NCBI GenBank assembly: GCA_964250805.1 | Contig: CAXUHG010000014.1 | Location: 1 to 64,000 of the forward strand | Reading direction: 5' to 3' | From: JBBQVS01 sp964250805 | GTDB taxonomy: Bacteria > Chloroflexota > Ktedonobacteria > Ktedonobacterales > Ktedonobacteraceae | Length of the DNA stretch: 64,000 bases | Shown here: positions 8,952 to 16,301 of the stretch, one piece after another | How the letters are laid out: each line of letters starts with the position of its first letter | Numbering within the stretch: the stretch's first letter is position 1 | Translations under genes and position numbers: made by a program | Notes under the pieces: model-generated | What the model saw: only the letters and a program-made list of their open reading frames with translations | Told to the model about the DNA's origin: nothing | The model's database searches: none

Positions 8952-9821
8952 CTATACTGTGGGATATCCAATATCACCCCACGTGATGCTGACACGCTCA
9001 CCAGAATGACGCCGGAGGAACAGTTCTCCATTATCATCCACGTCTTCTGCGATACCGCTTAAAACGGTATCTCCCTGGCGCACCTCAATAGTGCGTCCCA
9101 ATGTCGATAAGCGATTGCGCCATCGTTCTCGTATCAGTCGAGACATTGGCCCCCAGCTACCGCTAACATCCTTGTCAGCTCCTGCTGCGTTGAGATGAGA
9201 AGATTCTTTTTGTAATGCTCTATAAGACGTTTCGATGTGTGCAAGCAGATGAGCGATAAATATCTCTCGGCTGACTCTCCGTCCACATGCCTCCTCAAGC
9301 GTAGTCGCTTTCTTTACCAGGCTTTGTTCAACCTCGGTCTGTGCAGGATAGCTGTGAACATTGACGCCGATTCCCATTACTGCAAACAGGCGGCCTGAGC
9401 GGTTGTGTGTCGTTTCGATCAGGATGCCTGCGACCTTGCGGTCTTCTATGAGAACGTCATTAGGCCATTTAATGGTTGCTGCGATATCGCATACGTCGTT
9501 GATGGCATCCACCACCGCTAACGATGCGATCATAACAAGAAGCGAGAGTGGAAAGGTGGGCGTGAGAACAGTAGACGACAGAACATTGTAGCCGAATGCA
9601 TCAATCCAGTGTCGTCCAAGCCTACCCCTACCCGCTGTCTGACTATCAGTCAGTAGCACGAACCCTTCGTCTGCGCTCCCCTCTTGTGCCATTTTCATCG
9701 CAACTGTATTTGTTGAGTCGATAATAGGTATGTACTGCAACTGTTCCCCTTTGCCAAGTAGCTCTGTAGGAAGTTGTTGCCGCACAGCCTCAATGCTAAG
9801 GAATGAACCTTTATGGGTCAC
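8952..9821 (-). CDS. birA: Biotin--[acetyl-CoA-carboxylase] ligase
   Basis: Activates biotin to biotinyl-AMP and attaches it to biotin carboxyl carrier protein. Seen: the biotinyl-AMP loop region GRGRLGRHW, the catalytic-core motif IKWPNDVLIEDRKVAGILIE, and a C-terminal SH3-like domain (GIAEDVDDNGELFLRR). There is no N-terminal winged-helix, so it is a group I enzyme that cannot act as the biotin repressor. First gene of the minus-strand run birA-greA-lysS; ~175 bases upstream a leader-like transcript ends at a terminator (9995-10041). Confidence 0.93.
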   Translation of the reverse strand: MTHKGSFLSIEAVRQQLPTELLGKGEQLQYIPIIDSTNTVAMKMAQEGSADEGFVLLTDSQTAGRGRLGRHWIDAFGYNVLSSTVLTPTFPLSLLVMIASLAVVDAINDVCDIAATIKWPNDVLIEDRKVAGILIETTHNRSGRLFAVMGIGVNVHSYPAQTEVEQSLVKKATTLEEACGRRVSREIFIAHLLAHIETSYRALQKESSHLNAAGADKDVSGSWGPMSRLIRERWRNRLSTLGRTIEVRQGDTVLSGIAEDVDDNGELFLRRHSGERVSITWGDIGYPTV

Positions 9822-9994
9822 GTCTCTTTTTCCGCTCTACCACCTGATTTATGAGATGAACATGAAGAGAATGTCATAAACGCTGCACATCTATGTAGTG
9901 TTCAAAGTGCATATCTTGTGTATATCTGGGGGAAAGAGTATACAGGTCAATGCAAAAGGGAAATAAACGAGCGTAAGATGGGCAATTACTAAGG

Positions 9995-10041
9995 ATAAAA
10001 AATCCCAGAGCAACGGCAAATGTCTCCGTCATTGCTCTGGG
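9995..10041 (-). terminator. Intrinsic terminator of the leader transcript
   Basis: On the minus strand, CCCAGAGCAA (10041-10032) pairs perfectly with TTGCTCTGGG (10013-10004). The intervening CGGAG/CTCCG-like bases lengthen the stem, and a run of six T follows. It ends the short transcription unit beginning near 10231 and precedes birA by ~175 bases. Confidence 0.88.
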
Positions 10042-10231
10042 CGTGCTGCACAAGCAGGAGTGACTTTCACTACCTACCAGTGTTGATTTTCAAACCTCGC
10101 CCGACAACTAAGCCGAGTCAGCGAGAAAGCCTACACTAACGTGTAATCCCTCTCGACTGGAAGATGTGAGAATCTACAACGCTGCTTGTGCAGCGACTAC
10201 TTTGATCCATTACACATCACCTCCTTTCGAT
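9997..10231 (-). ncRNA. Structured leader or small RNA upstream of birA
   Basis: A ~235-base transcript is predicted from a consensus promoter (10238-10266) to a strong terminator. An early segment (10195-10183) can fold on itself as CGCTG-CACAAG-CAGCG, or pair over 12 perfect base pairs with TGCTTGTGCAGC at 10056-10045, just before the terminator. Between these lie small hairpins: TACAC-GTTA-GTGTA, CTCGC...GCGAG, TTGA-AAA-TCAA and AGTGA-AAG-TCACT. A 24-residue ORF with a perfect Shine-Dalgarno overlaps the first segment. The layout suggests an attenuator in front of birA or an independent regulatory RNA. It lacks the T-box signature (GGTGG...ACCGCG) and I recognise no known riboswitch motif. 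Confidence 0.65.
10136..10210 (-). CDS. Putative 24-residue leader peptide
   Basis: The ATG at 10210 lies 9 bases after GGAGG within AAAGGAGGTGAT, a full complement of the 16S rRNA 3' end. The ORF has 24 codons and stops with TAG at 10138-10136. It begins MDQSSRCTSSVV and has six Ser codons and one Cys. Codons 6-10 (CGC TGC ACA AGC AGC) form the switchable stem, so ribosome position on these codons could control folding of the downstream terminator region. No homology is recognised. The transcript leader before the ribosome site is only a few bases long. Confidence 0.55.
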   Translation of the reverse strand: MDQSSRCTSSVVDSHIFQSRGITR

Positions 10232-10237
10232 GTCTGT

Positions 10238-10266
10238 ATTGTACATCGGATTTCTACGCTTGTCAA
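10238..10266 (-). promoter_or_regulatory. Consensus sigma-70-type promoter of the leader unit
   Basis: On the minus strand, TTGACA (10266-10261), a 17-base spacer and TACAAT (10243-10238). Initiation is expected near 10231, directly before the perfect ribosome-binding site of the leader ORF. Confidence 0.85.
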
Positions 10267-10728
10267 GCCTTTCTGAAAAGTCGTAATTTTTCTTTCTACA
10301 ATTGTGAAATTTTATTCACTTTATGAGGGGTGTTCTTAGATTGAGAATGTCCTATTTTCGTAGTACTCACGTCTCAATATTTGAGTATACGTATGCCAAT
10401 TCTTAGTTTGACACGTTTTTCGTAGTGTAATCGCCAAAGATTACTGGAAACATTGTTTGCCTTTGTGCTATACTTTTTTTAGTACCATTTATTGTAGTAG
10501 TAGGACGATGTTTTAGGCGTGCGGGTGTTGCTACAATTTCCCCAGCGTTATCTTTGTTCGTAACCATAGTAGTGCAGAGGTTCACATTCGTGTACCTCTA
10601 TATGTGTATAGGATGGATACGAAGAGATACCAAAATGTCCAATGGCGGACGAAATGAACACACCACGTGAGTTTCAAACGTGCTAGGAGAAGTAGGTAAC
10701 TTTGGTAACGGGAAGGAGGACTTTGCAC
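10267..10728. other. Intergenic stretch without a supported gene
   Basis: About 460 AT-rich bases between the leader promoter and the small ORF at 10729. Open frames here (a 60-codon minus-strand ORF near 10403-10585) lack ribosome sites and recognisable protein features. A short stem GAGGT...ACCTC (about 10574-10595) is present. Confidence 0.5.
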
Positions 10729-10917
10729 ATGCAGCAGCAGGAACAATACGTAGATTTGCTCATCGACGCCCTCCTGGACGAGGGGTTTACTGTGGAAGAG
10801 GCGGGGCGGCTCATCCAGCTTCAGCAGGAATATGAAGAGCGTATGGCGCGGGAAGAGACAAACTACCATCGCTTTATACGTTGGCTCGTTGAACATGGTC
10901 GTATTAGCGATTGGTAA
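10729..10917 (+). CDS. Small acidic helical protein of unknown function
   Basis: 62 residues. The ATG at 10729 is preceded by AAGGAGGA at a good distance, which is why it is preferred over the in-frame GTG/ATG at 10702. The sequence is predicted mainly helical and charged (QQEQYVDLLIDALLDEG, FTVEEAGRLIQLQQEYEERM) and ends RWLVEHGRISDW. No membrane segment or metal motif. No family recognised. It stands alone upstream of the sugar nucleotidyltransferase gene. Confidence 0.65.
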   Translation: MQQQEQYVDLLIDALLDEGFTVEEAGRLIQLQQEYEERMAREETNYHRFIRWLVEHGRISDW

Positions 10918-10976
10918 TGTACATACACATATATGTATTCTTACCTCTTGCGTTGAATAAAGTATTGTGAAATCGC

Positions 10977-11051
10977 TTGCGACGCACTTTTGTTGTGTTG
11001 TACAATGAATTATAGCGGAGCAGATGGGACGGCGTGGCATTGCTGCGCCGT
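10977..11051 (+). promoter_or_regulatory. Promoter and leader hairpin before the guanylyltransferase gene
   Basis: TTGCGA (10977-10982), an 18-base spacer and TACAAT (11001-11006). Within the ~120-base leader, ACGGCG (11029-11034) pairs with CGCCGT (11046-11051) and is followed by a T-rich tract, so early termination or attenuation is possible. Confidence 0.5.
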
Positions 11052-11130
11052 TTCTGTATTTTCCATACAACACCATACTCATTGTAGCGAGCGACCACGA
11101 CGGTTGTTCCCCAGAAAGGCAGGGCCTCAC

Positions 11131-13632
11131 ATGAAAGCGGTTGTTATGGCAGGCGGGGAAGGATCGAGGCTAAGACCATTGACGATTCGACGCCCGAAGC
11201 CAATGGTACCCATTGCTGGTAAACCTGTGATGGAGCACATCCTTAACCTACTCAAGCGTCACGGCATTACGGAAGTCGTTGTTACCGTTCAATATCTGGC
11301 AAGCAATATCGAGGATTACTTCGGCAATGGTTCCCAACTGGGAATGCACATCACCTACTCGCGTGAAGATGTGCCGCTGGGAACAGCGGGTAGTGTCAAG
11401 AATGCGGAAGAGCAGTTGACAGAGCCTTTTCTTGTCATCAGTGGCGATGCGCTCACCGATTATAATATTACTGAAATCATTGATTATCATAATGAGAAGA
11501 AATCACTTGCGACCCTTCTCCTGGCACATGTACATAATCCCCTGGAATATGGCGTCATCATTACAAATGAGGATGGGCATATCGCACAATTCCTGGAGAA
11601 GCCGAGCTGGGGCGAGGTCTTTAGCGATACCATCAACACTGGTATCTATGTACTTGATCCGCAAGTCTTCTCCTACTTTGAGAAGAATAAGCCGTTCGAC
11701 TTCAGTCAGGAGCTTTTCCCCATGATGCTCCGCAAGGGCGACCCAATCTATGGGTTCGTGGCGCAAAGCGGCTACTGGTGTGATGTCGGCAACTTGAGCG
11801 AATACATGCGTGCCAATGCCGATGCTCTGCTCGGTCATGTCGAGGTTGAGATTCCTGCTAAGAATATCGGCAATAACATCTGGTGCGAAGAGGGTGTTGA
11901 GATTTCGGAGGATGCTCAACTCTACGGTCCCGTCTATCTCGGACACGATTGTAAGGTTCGCCCCGGTGCGATTATTCACGGGCCAAGCTCCATTGGGCAC
12001 TATACCATCGTGGATGAACGCGCACAGGTTGATCGTAGCGTCGTGTGGAATAGTTCGTATATCGGCGAACGCTCGGAGTTGCGTGGTGCCATTGTGGGTA
12101 CCTCGACTAGCATCAAGAGCAAAGCGGTGATGTTTGAAGGCTCGGTGATCGGCGACAACTCGATTATTCAGGACGGTGCCATTATCCAGCCGAACATCAA
12201 GATATGGCCTGATAAAGAGATTGAGGCGGGCGCGGTCATCAACACCAGCATCATCTGGGGATCGCAAGGACGGCGCGGCCTATTCAGTCGCTACGGCGTG
12301 AGCGGACTGGTCAACGTCGATATCACGCCGGAGTTCGCCACGAAGCTAGGCGCGACCTATGGTGCCATTCTCTCTAAGGGTGCTGTGGTGAGCCTGAACC
12401 GCGATGCCTACCGCACCTCGCGTATGATCAAGCGCGGTATCAATGCCGGTCTCCCTTCGGCTGGTATCAACGTCCACGACATCAATCAAGTCCCGATTCC
12501 AGTAGCTCGCTACTACATCCGCAATACTGAGTCGGCAGGCGGTGTGCATGTGCGCGTCTCGCCATATGACCAGCGCGTCGTCGATATCAAAATCTTCGAT
12601 CAGTACGGACTCGATATCAATAAGACTGTCGAGCGCAAGATTGAAAACCTCTTTTTCCGCGAGGATTATCGCCGCGTCTATCTTGACGAGATTGGCGCAA
12701 TCGAGGTGCTTGAAGACGCTGATGTGAGCGGTCGCTACTTAGAAGGTTTCAAAAGAGTCGTCGATAGTGAAATTGTGCGACAGCGCAAATTCCAACTTGT
12801 CGTGGATTATGCTCATAGTAGTGCAATGCAACTGCTTCCAGACCTCTTTACCAAGCTGAACTGCGAGGTCATTGTGTTGAACACGAGCGGCGAAGAAGGC
12901 CCTTCGTCTCGTTCTGTAGATGCTGTGAACAAAGACATGCAGCGGCTCGCAACCATTACATCAGCACTGAATACGGACCTCGGCATTCGCATCGACCCAG
13001 GTGCCGAACGCATCTCGGTCGTCGATGATCGCGGACGTGTTCTCGATGGTATGAAGCTACTTGCGGCTATGACTAGTCTGATGCTACGGCAACAGCACGG
13101 TGGTACGGTTGCCGCTCCTGTCACCGCCCCTGGTGCTTTACAGCATATTGCTAAGCGTTACGATGGGTACATTCAGCATACGAAGGTGCTACCACACGCG
13201 CTGATGACGGCTTCTACACGCGAGGGTGTAATTCTCGGTGGCGATGGCAGAGGTGGCTTTGTCTTCCCTGCACTACAACCAGCCTTTGATGGCATGCTCG
13301 CCATCGTTAAGTTGCTCGAATTGCTTGCAACCTTCCAGATGAAGCTCTCCGAGGTGGTAGACGACCTGCCCGCGTACCACATGAGTACCACGCGTGTCAC
13401 CTGTCCGTGGGAGTCCAAAGGCAAGGTAATGCGTATTCTGAGCGAGCAGTATCGTGAGCGGCGTGCGAAGCCAATTGACGGTATCAAGATCGACCTCGGC
13501 AAAGAGTGGGTACTGGTATTGCCGGACGCCGATAGTCCGCTCTTCCACGTCGTTGCAGAGTCCGTTTCCGATGAGCAAGCGCAAGCCCTCGCCGAGAAAT
13601 ACGCCCGCGTCGTGAGTGGGCTACAGCAGTAG
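11131..13632 (+). CDS. Mannose-1-phosphate guanylyltransferase fused to a degenerate phosphohexomutase
   Basis: 833 residues from the ATG at 11131 (MKAVVMAGGEGSRLRPLT). The 47 residues read upstream are not family-like. Domains: nucleotidyltransferase (~1-235, with the GGEGSRLRP loop and later EKPSWGE), left-handed beta-helix hexapeptide repeats (~250-360), and a phosphoglucomutase/phosphomannomutase-like region (~380-833). The mutase part has lost its signatures: VRVSPY (about 475) stands where TASHNP should be, DPGAERIS (about 622) replaces the DGDxDR metal loop, and GGDGRGG (about 702) replaces GEESG. The nucleotidyltransferase is expected to make a sugar nucleotide for glycan synthesis; the mutase domain is probably structural or regulatory. 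Similar fusions are known in several phyla. Confidence 0.9.
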   Translation: MKAVVMAGGEGSRLRPLTIRRPKPMVPIAGKPVMEHILNLLKRHGITEVVVTVQYLASNIEDYFGNGSQLGMHITYSREDVPLGTAGSVKNAEEQLTEPFLVISGDALTDYNITEIIDYHNEKKSLATLLLAHVHNPLEYGVIITNEDGHIAQFLEKPSWGEVFSDTINTGIYVLDPQVFSYFEKNKPFDFSQELFPMMLRKGDPIYGFVAQSGYWCDVGNLSEYMRANADALLGHVEVEIPAKNIGNNIWCEEGVEISEDAQLYGPVYLGHDCKVRPGAIIHGPSSIGHYTIVDERAQVDRSVVWNSSYIGERSELRGAIVGTSTSIKSKAVMFEGSVIGDNSIIQDGAIIQPNIKIWPDKEIEAGAVINTSIIWGSQGRRGLFSRYGVSGLVNVDITPEFATKLGATYGAILSKGAVVSLNRDAYRTSRMIKRGINAGLPSAGINVHDINQVPIPVARYYIRNTESAGGVHVRVSPYDQRVVDIKIFDQYGLDINKTVERKIENLFFREDYRRVYLDEIGAIEVLEDADVSGRYLEGFKRVVDSEIVRQRKFQLVVDYAHSSAMQLLPDLFTKLNCEVIVLNTSGEEGPSSRSVDAVNKDMQRLATITSALNTDLGIRIDPGAERISVVDDRGRVLDGMKLLAAMTSLMLRQQHGGTVAAPVTAPGALQHIAKRYDGYIQHTKVLPHALMTASTREGVILGGDGRGGFVFPALQPAFDGMLAIVKLLELLATFQMKLSEVVDDLPAYHMSTTRVTCPWESKGKVMRILSEQYRERRAKPIDGIKIDLGKEWVLVLPDADSPLFHVVAESVSDEQAQALAEKYARVVSGLQQ

Positions 13633-13639
13633 GTGCAAT

Positions 13640-13709
13640 AACAGGGAGACCGCAAGGGTCTCCCCTACATTTACAAAACGTGTAGGGAGACCCTTGCGGT
13701 CTCCCTGTT
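13640..13709. repeat. Inverted repeat, family B copy 2
   Basis: Arms of ~29 bases (reading from AACAGGGAGACCGCAAGG and its complement ending CGGTCTCCCTGTT) with one extra C on one side. It is nearly identical to the 8323-8388 element. It lies 8 bases after the stop of the guanylyltransferase gene and before the 3' end of the convergent epimerase-like gene, so it can act as a bidirectional transcript end. Confidence 0.85.
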
Positions 13710-13726
13710 ATCTTCAGAATGCTTTA

Positions 13727-14710
13727 TTATCTTTGTCCCGCCAACACTGTTTCGCGTTTCTCGGTCACAACGGGTTCCTGTAGCACGTCTTGCAGCATCG
13801 CTACTGCCCGTTGCACGCCTTTCACCATGTTGACCTCTGGACTCCAACCCAATACCTGCAAAGCGCGTGTGTTATCCAGTACAATCGAAGTTGGCTCAAT
13901 CAGGGTACCAGATGGCATCTGAAGCGGTTCCTGTTTGCTATCAAGCAGAATAGCGACGACCTGATAGAGTTGGTGTAGAGTACAACCATGACCCGCGCTA
14001 ATATGAACTGTTTCGTTATCGCCACGCGTCAACGCGCACAAGTTGGCACGTACCACGTCATCAATGAAAATGCAATCGCGCAAGACGTGAGATGCACCGC
14101 GTAGTACAGGACGTCGTCCGTCGGCGACCGTTTGTACGAATTGGCTCAATGGATGATGCGCATATTCCAGATCGACCTCGCCATAGACATCCGCATAGCG
14201 CAGAATCGTATATTGTAACCCATAGGCTTGAGCATAGTAACGTACATACCATTCGCCCGCAAGCTTGCTGATATCTCGTGGATGCTGTGGACAGACAGGA
14301 GTCGTTTCGGGCAGTGGAAGCTGTTCCTCGCCCACATGCCCGTATAATGAATTCCCGTTGGATGCGAAGATACATTTATGCACCTGTGCCGCAACACATC
14401 CCTCTAAAATATTGATGAGTCCACGTACATGCACATCGGCATCCGCTAGGGGTTGTTCGTTGCCTAATGATTGCAGCGTATACGATTGCGTTGCGTGATG
14501 ACTTACAATATCTGGTCGCTCCATCTCCAGGACGGTGCGTAGCTTTTCATCGCGAATGTCCATTGAATAGAAGCGTGCGCGTGAATCTACGGCTGTACGT
14601 GAGCCATGCGAAAGATTATCGATAACAAAAACATCATGTCCCGCATCCAGATATGCCTTAACGATATGGCTCCCAATAAATCCGGCTCCGCCTGTAACTG
14701 CTATTTTCAT
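13727..14710 (-). CDS. NAD-dependent epimerase/dehydratase-like SDR with altered active site
   Basis: Extended SDR. The N-terminus MKIAVTGGAGFIGSH holds the Rossmann GxxGxxG motif, followed by VIDNLSHG (NAD selectivity) and NGNSLYG in the core. The usual YxxxK reads RDISK (HPRDISKLAGE), so the catalytic Tyr is Arg while the Lys is kept. The rest (LRYADVYG, VLRDCIFIDDVVRAN) matches UDP-glucose 4-epimerase-like proteins of 310-330 residues. It could be an enzyme with a different base or a non-catalytic nucleotide-sugar binding protein. The start ATG is clear from the motif. It stands alone, convergent with the guanylyltransferase gene. Confidence 0.85.
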   Translation of the reverse strand: MKIAVTGGAGFIGSHIVKAYLDAGHDVFVIDNLSHGSRTAVDSRARFYSMDIRDEKLRTVLEMERPDIVSHHATQSYTLQSLGNEQPLADADVHVRGLINILEGCVAAQVHKCIFASNGNSLYGHVGEEQLPLPETTPVCPQHPRDISKLAGEWYVRYYAQAYGLQYTILRYADVYGEVDLEYAHHPLSQFVQTVADGRRPVLRGASHVLRDCIFIDDVVRANLCALTRGDNETVHISAGHGCTLHQLYQVVAILLDSKQEPLQMPSGTLIEPTSIVLDNTRALQVLGWSPEVNMVKGVQRAVAMLQDVLQEPVVTEKRETVLAGQR

Positions 14711-14784
14711 AAATTATATGTCCCCCTCTTCCTCATTTCTCCCCACGAAGAAGCATGCAAATAGAATAAACATATACAGTGTCT

Positions 14785-14826
14785 AAGAGAGCGTATAGCA
14801 ACGCTCCAATGCGTTCCTGCTCTCTT
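14785..14826. repeat. Compound hairpin between divergent genes
   Basis: AAGAGAGC (14785-14792) pairs with GCTCTCTT (14819-14826), with an inner AACGC/GCGTT stem and a T-rich 3' flank on the plus strand. It lies in the 270-base gap between the epimerase-like gene (-) and the HNH gene (+). It could be a terminator for an unseen plus-strand transcript or a small RNA; no gene is assigned. Confidence 0.4.
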
Positions 14827-14907
14827 TTGTTAGTGTATACCTGTATGTCCATCGTTATATGTGTCTCTATCAATTAAGAAATTAAAAATTGTAAAACGAT
14901 ATTTATA

Positions 14908-14936
14908 TTGACCAAAACCTAGAGATTTGGTATGAT
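14908..14936 (+). promoter_or_regulatory. Promoter of the HNH endonuclease gene
   Basis: TTGACC (14908-14913), a 17-base spacer and TATGAT (14931-14936), 45 bases before the ATG at 14981. Confidence 0.75.
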
Positions 14937-14980
14937 ATCATGCAAATATACACATGTATTTTGTATAAGGAGGTGCTGCT

Positions 14981-15655
14981 ATGCTAGAGCATCTTGACTC
15001 CACTTGCGACTGCCCAGGTAGATTTTGCCGAGGTTGTGACTCGACAAAGTGTCATAAAGCGTTTAGTAAAGACGCTAAAGGCTCACTCGGTCTTTCTTCA
15101 AGGTGTAAGGATTGTATACGTGCATATCAAAAAAGTCATATCGACCAGATAAATGCGAGTCGTCGAGAAAATAGGCGCGAGAATGCAGATCACTACAATA
15201 CTTACAACAGAGAGTTTCATCGTAGAAATCCAGAGCCAAAGAAAGCTAGAGATCGTCGGTATCGTCAGGAGAATGCAGAGTATCTTAATGCTTATCTTAG
15301 GGATTATATGAAAAACAATGATGATGCTCATAATCACAAGCTTGAGTACGATAAAAGGTATAGGCAAGAGCATCCAGAAATAAGTTCAGTACATTTTGCA
15401 AATCGTCAAGCCCGTTTGCGGCAAAACGGGGGTTCTTTTACAAGTAAAGAGTGGAGAAGGCTTCTTGCTGGCTATGACTTTACGTGCCTCTGCTGTGGGA
15501 AGCGTGAGCCAGAAATAAAACTTACAGCCGACCATGTAGTTCCCTTAGCGAAAGGTGGTACAAACTTTATTGATAATATACAGCCACTTTGCTTGAGTTG
15601 CAATACGAGCAAGGGCGTAAAAACGATTGATTATCGTGTTCGTTGGCAAAAATAA
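14981..15655 (+). CDS. HNH endonuclease with N-terminal zinc-finger region
   Basis: 224 residues, with an AAGGAGGTG ribosome site 5 bases before the ATG. The N-terminal Cys-rich segment (CDCPGRFCRGC, RCKDC) resembles a zinc finger. The middle is strongly basic and helical with repeated RRENRRENADHY-like units. The C-terminus holds the HNH nuclease: CLCCGKREPE, the catalytic ADHVVPLAKGG, and NIQPLCLSCNTSKG. Such proteins occur as free-standing mobile or phage-type nucleases. It is more AT-rich than its neighbours, which suggests transfer. Not adjacent to other phage genes. Confidence 0.88.
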   Translation: MLEHLDSTCDCPGRFCRGCDSTKCHKAFSKDAKGSLGLSSRCKDCIRAYQKSHIDQINASRRENRRENADHYNTYNREFHRRNPEPKKARDRRYRQENAEYLNAYLRDYMKNNDDAHNHKLEYDKRYRQEHPEISSVHFANRQARLRQNGGSFTSKEWRRLLAGYDFTCLCCGKREPEIKLTADHVVPLAKGGTNFIDNIQPLCLSCNTSKGVKTIDYRVRWQK

Positions 15656-15697
15656 GTTTCTCGTATTGAGAGGATTTACAAGGTTTCATAGCGGAAC

Positions 15698-15736
15698 AAA
15701 GAAGGATGCACACCTAAAAAGTGTACATCCTTCTTT
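15698..15736. terminator. Bidirectional terminator between HNH and HTH genes
   Basis: AAAGAAGGATG...CATCCTTCTTT stem (with an inner CAC/GTG) around a CTAAAAA loop and T-runs on both strands, placed exactly between convergent genes. Confidence 0.85.
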
Positions 15737-15755
15737 ATTATTACATGTATTGCAT

Positions 15756-16022
15756 TTATTCTGGTAGCTGTGGACTCTTGAGTAGATTGTTAAGAGTTGA
15801 TTGTTTTACCCTGTAAGCTTGACGCTTCGCTTTGTGAGGAAGCGTGATTGCTTCCAACGAGCCGCTCTTGATCCAGCGGCGCACGGTCGTGTCATCGACA
15901 CGGAGGCGACGCGCAACTTCGCGCACGGTCAATAATTCATCATGTTTCTCTTCAGCCATAACGTTTTTCTCTCCTGTACCATTCAAATTTTCTTTTTCGA
16001 TTGTGTTGCTTCGACGGGGCAT
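15756..16022 (-). CDS. Small helix-turn-helix protein of the excisionase/MerR type
   Basis: 88 residues. The DNA-binding module reads LTVREVARRLRVDDTTVRRWIKSG (in two pieces: LTVREVARRLRVDD, then TTVRRWIKSG), followed by a basic wing KAKRQAYRVKQSTL. This is the HTH_17 pattern seen in excisionases and small regulators. Two starts have ribosome sites: the ATG at 16022 (GGGAGAA) and a second ATG 21 codons later (AGGAGAG). The first is used here. Target unknown; convergent with the HNH gene. Confidence 0.75.
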   Translation of the reverse strand: MPRRSNTIEKENLNGTGEKNVMAEEKHDELLTVREVARRLRVDDTTVRRWIKSGSLEAITLPHKAKRQAYRVKQSTLNNLLKSPQLPE

Positions 16023-16225
16023 GATAGTATTCTCCCTTTTCTTTTGTGAGATGAAAATGACAGTGATGCATTCCTCTCAGAACATTTCCAGACATGTTAC
16101 ACTGGCAATAGGGCTGTGGTAACGCGTGGTAACGCGCGTACCTTCTTTGCTACATATATGGCAACGCAAAGAGAGAAGAAACAACACTGCTTGCCAGCTA
16201 ACTATAATATACATCTCGACACAAA

Positions 16226-16275
16226 ATGCTGTAAAATACAGCATGAACGGAACACTCTTTGTGAAGAGGTGTTCC
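16226..16275. promoter_or_regulatory. Palindromic operator-like site and hairpin before the phosphoesterase gene
   Basis: ATGCTGTAAAATACAGCAT (16226-16244) is an 8+3+8 perfect palindrome. GGAACAC...GTGTTCC (16249-16275) forms a hairpin immediately after it. A TATAAT-like stretch lies just upstream (16203-16209). Suggests regulated transcription; the regulator is unknown, the divergent HTH protein being one candidate. Confidence 0.5.
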
Positions 16276-16301
16276 TACCCTAGACTATAGAGAGGGTTTC
16301 C

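Noticed and set aside
9997..10231. T-box or known metabolite riboswitch upstream of birA/greA/lysS
   Set aside because: The T-box antiterminator consensus is absent and I could not match conserved cores of TPP, SAM, lysine or cobalamin riboswitches.
10403..10585. 60-codon minus-strand ORF in the intergenic region
   Set aside because: No ribosome site and no protein-like composition.
10582..11130. 182-codon minus-strand ORF opposite the small helical protein
   Set aside because: No ribosome site, Cys/His/Arg-rich low-quality sequence, and it is antisense to a better-supported gene and promoter.
11503..12267. 254-codon minus-strand ORF inside the guanylyltransferase gene
   Set aside because: It is antisense to a well-conserved protein and has no ribosome site or domain motif; codon bias of the sense gene creates it.
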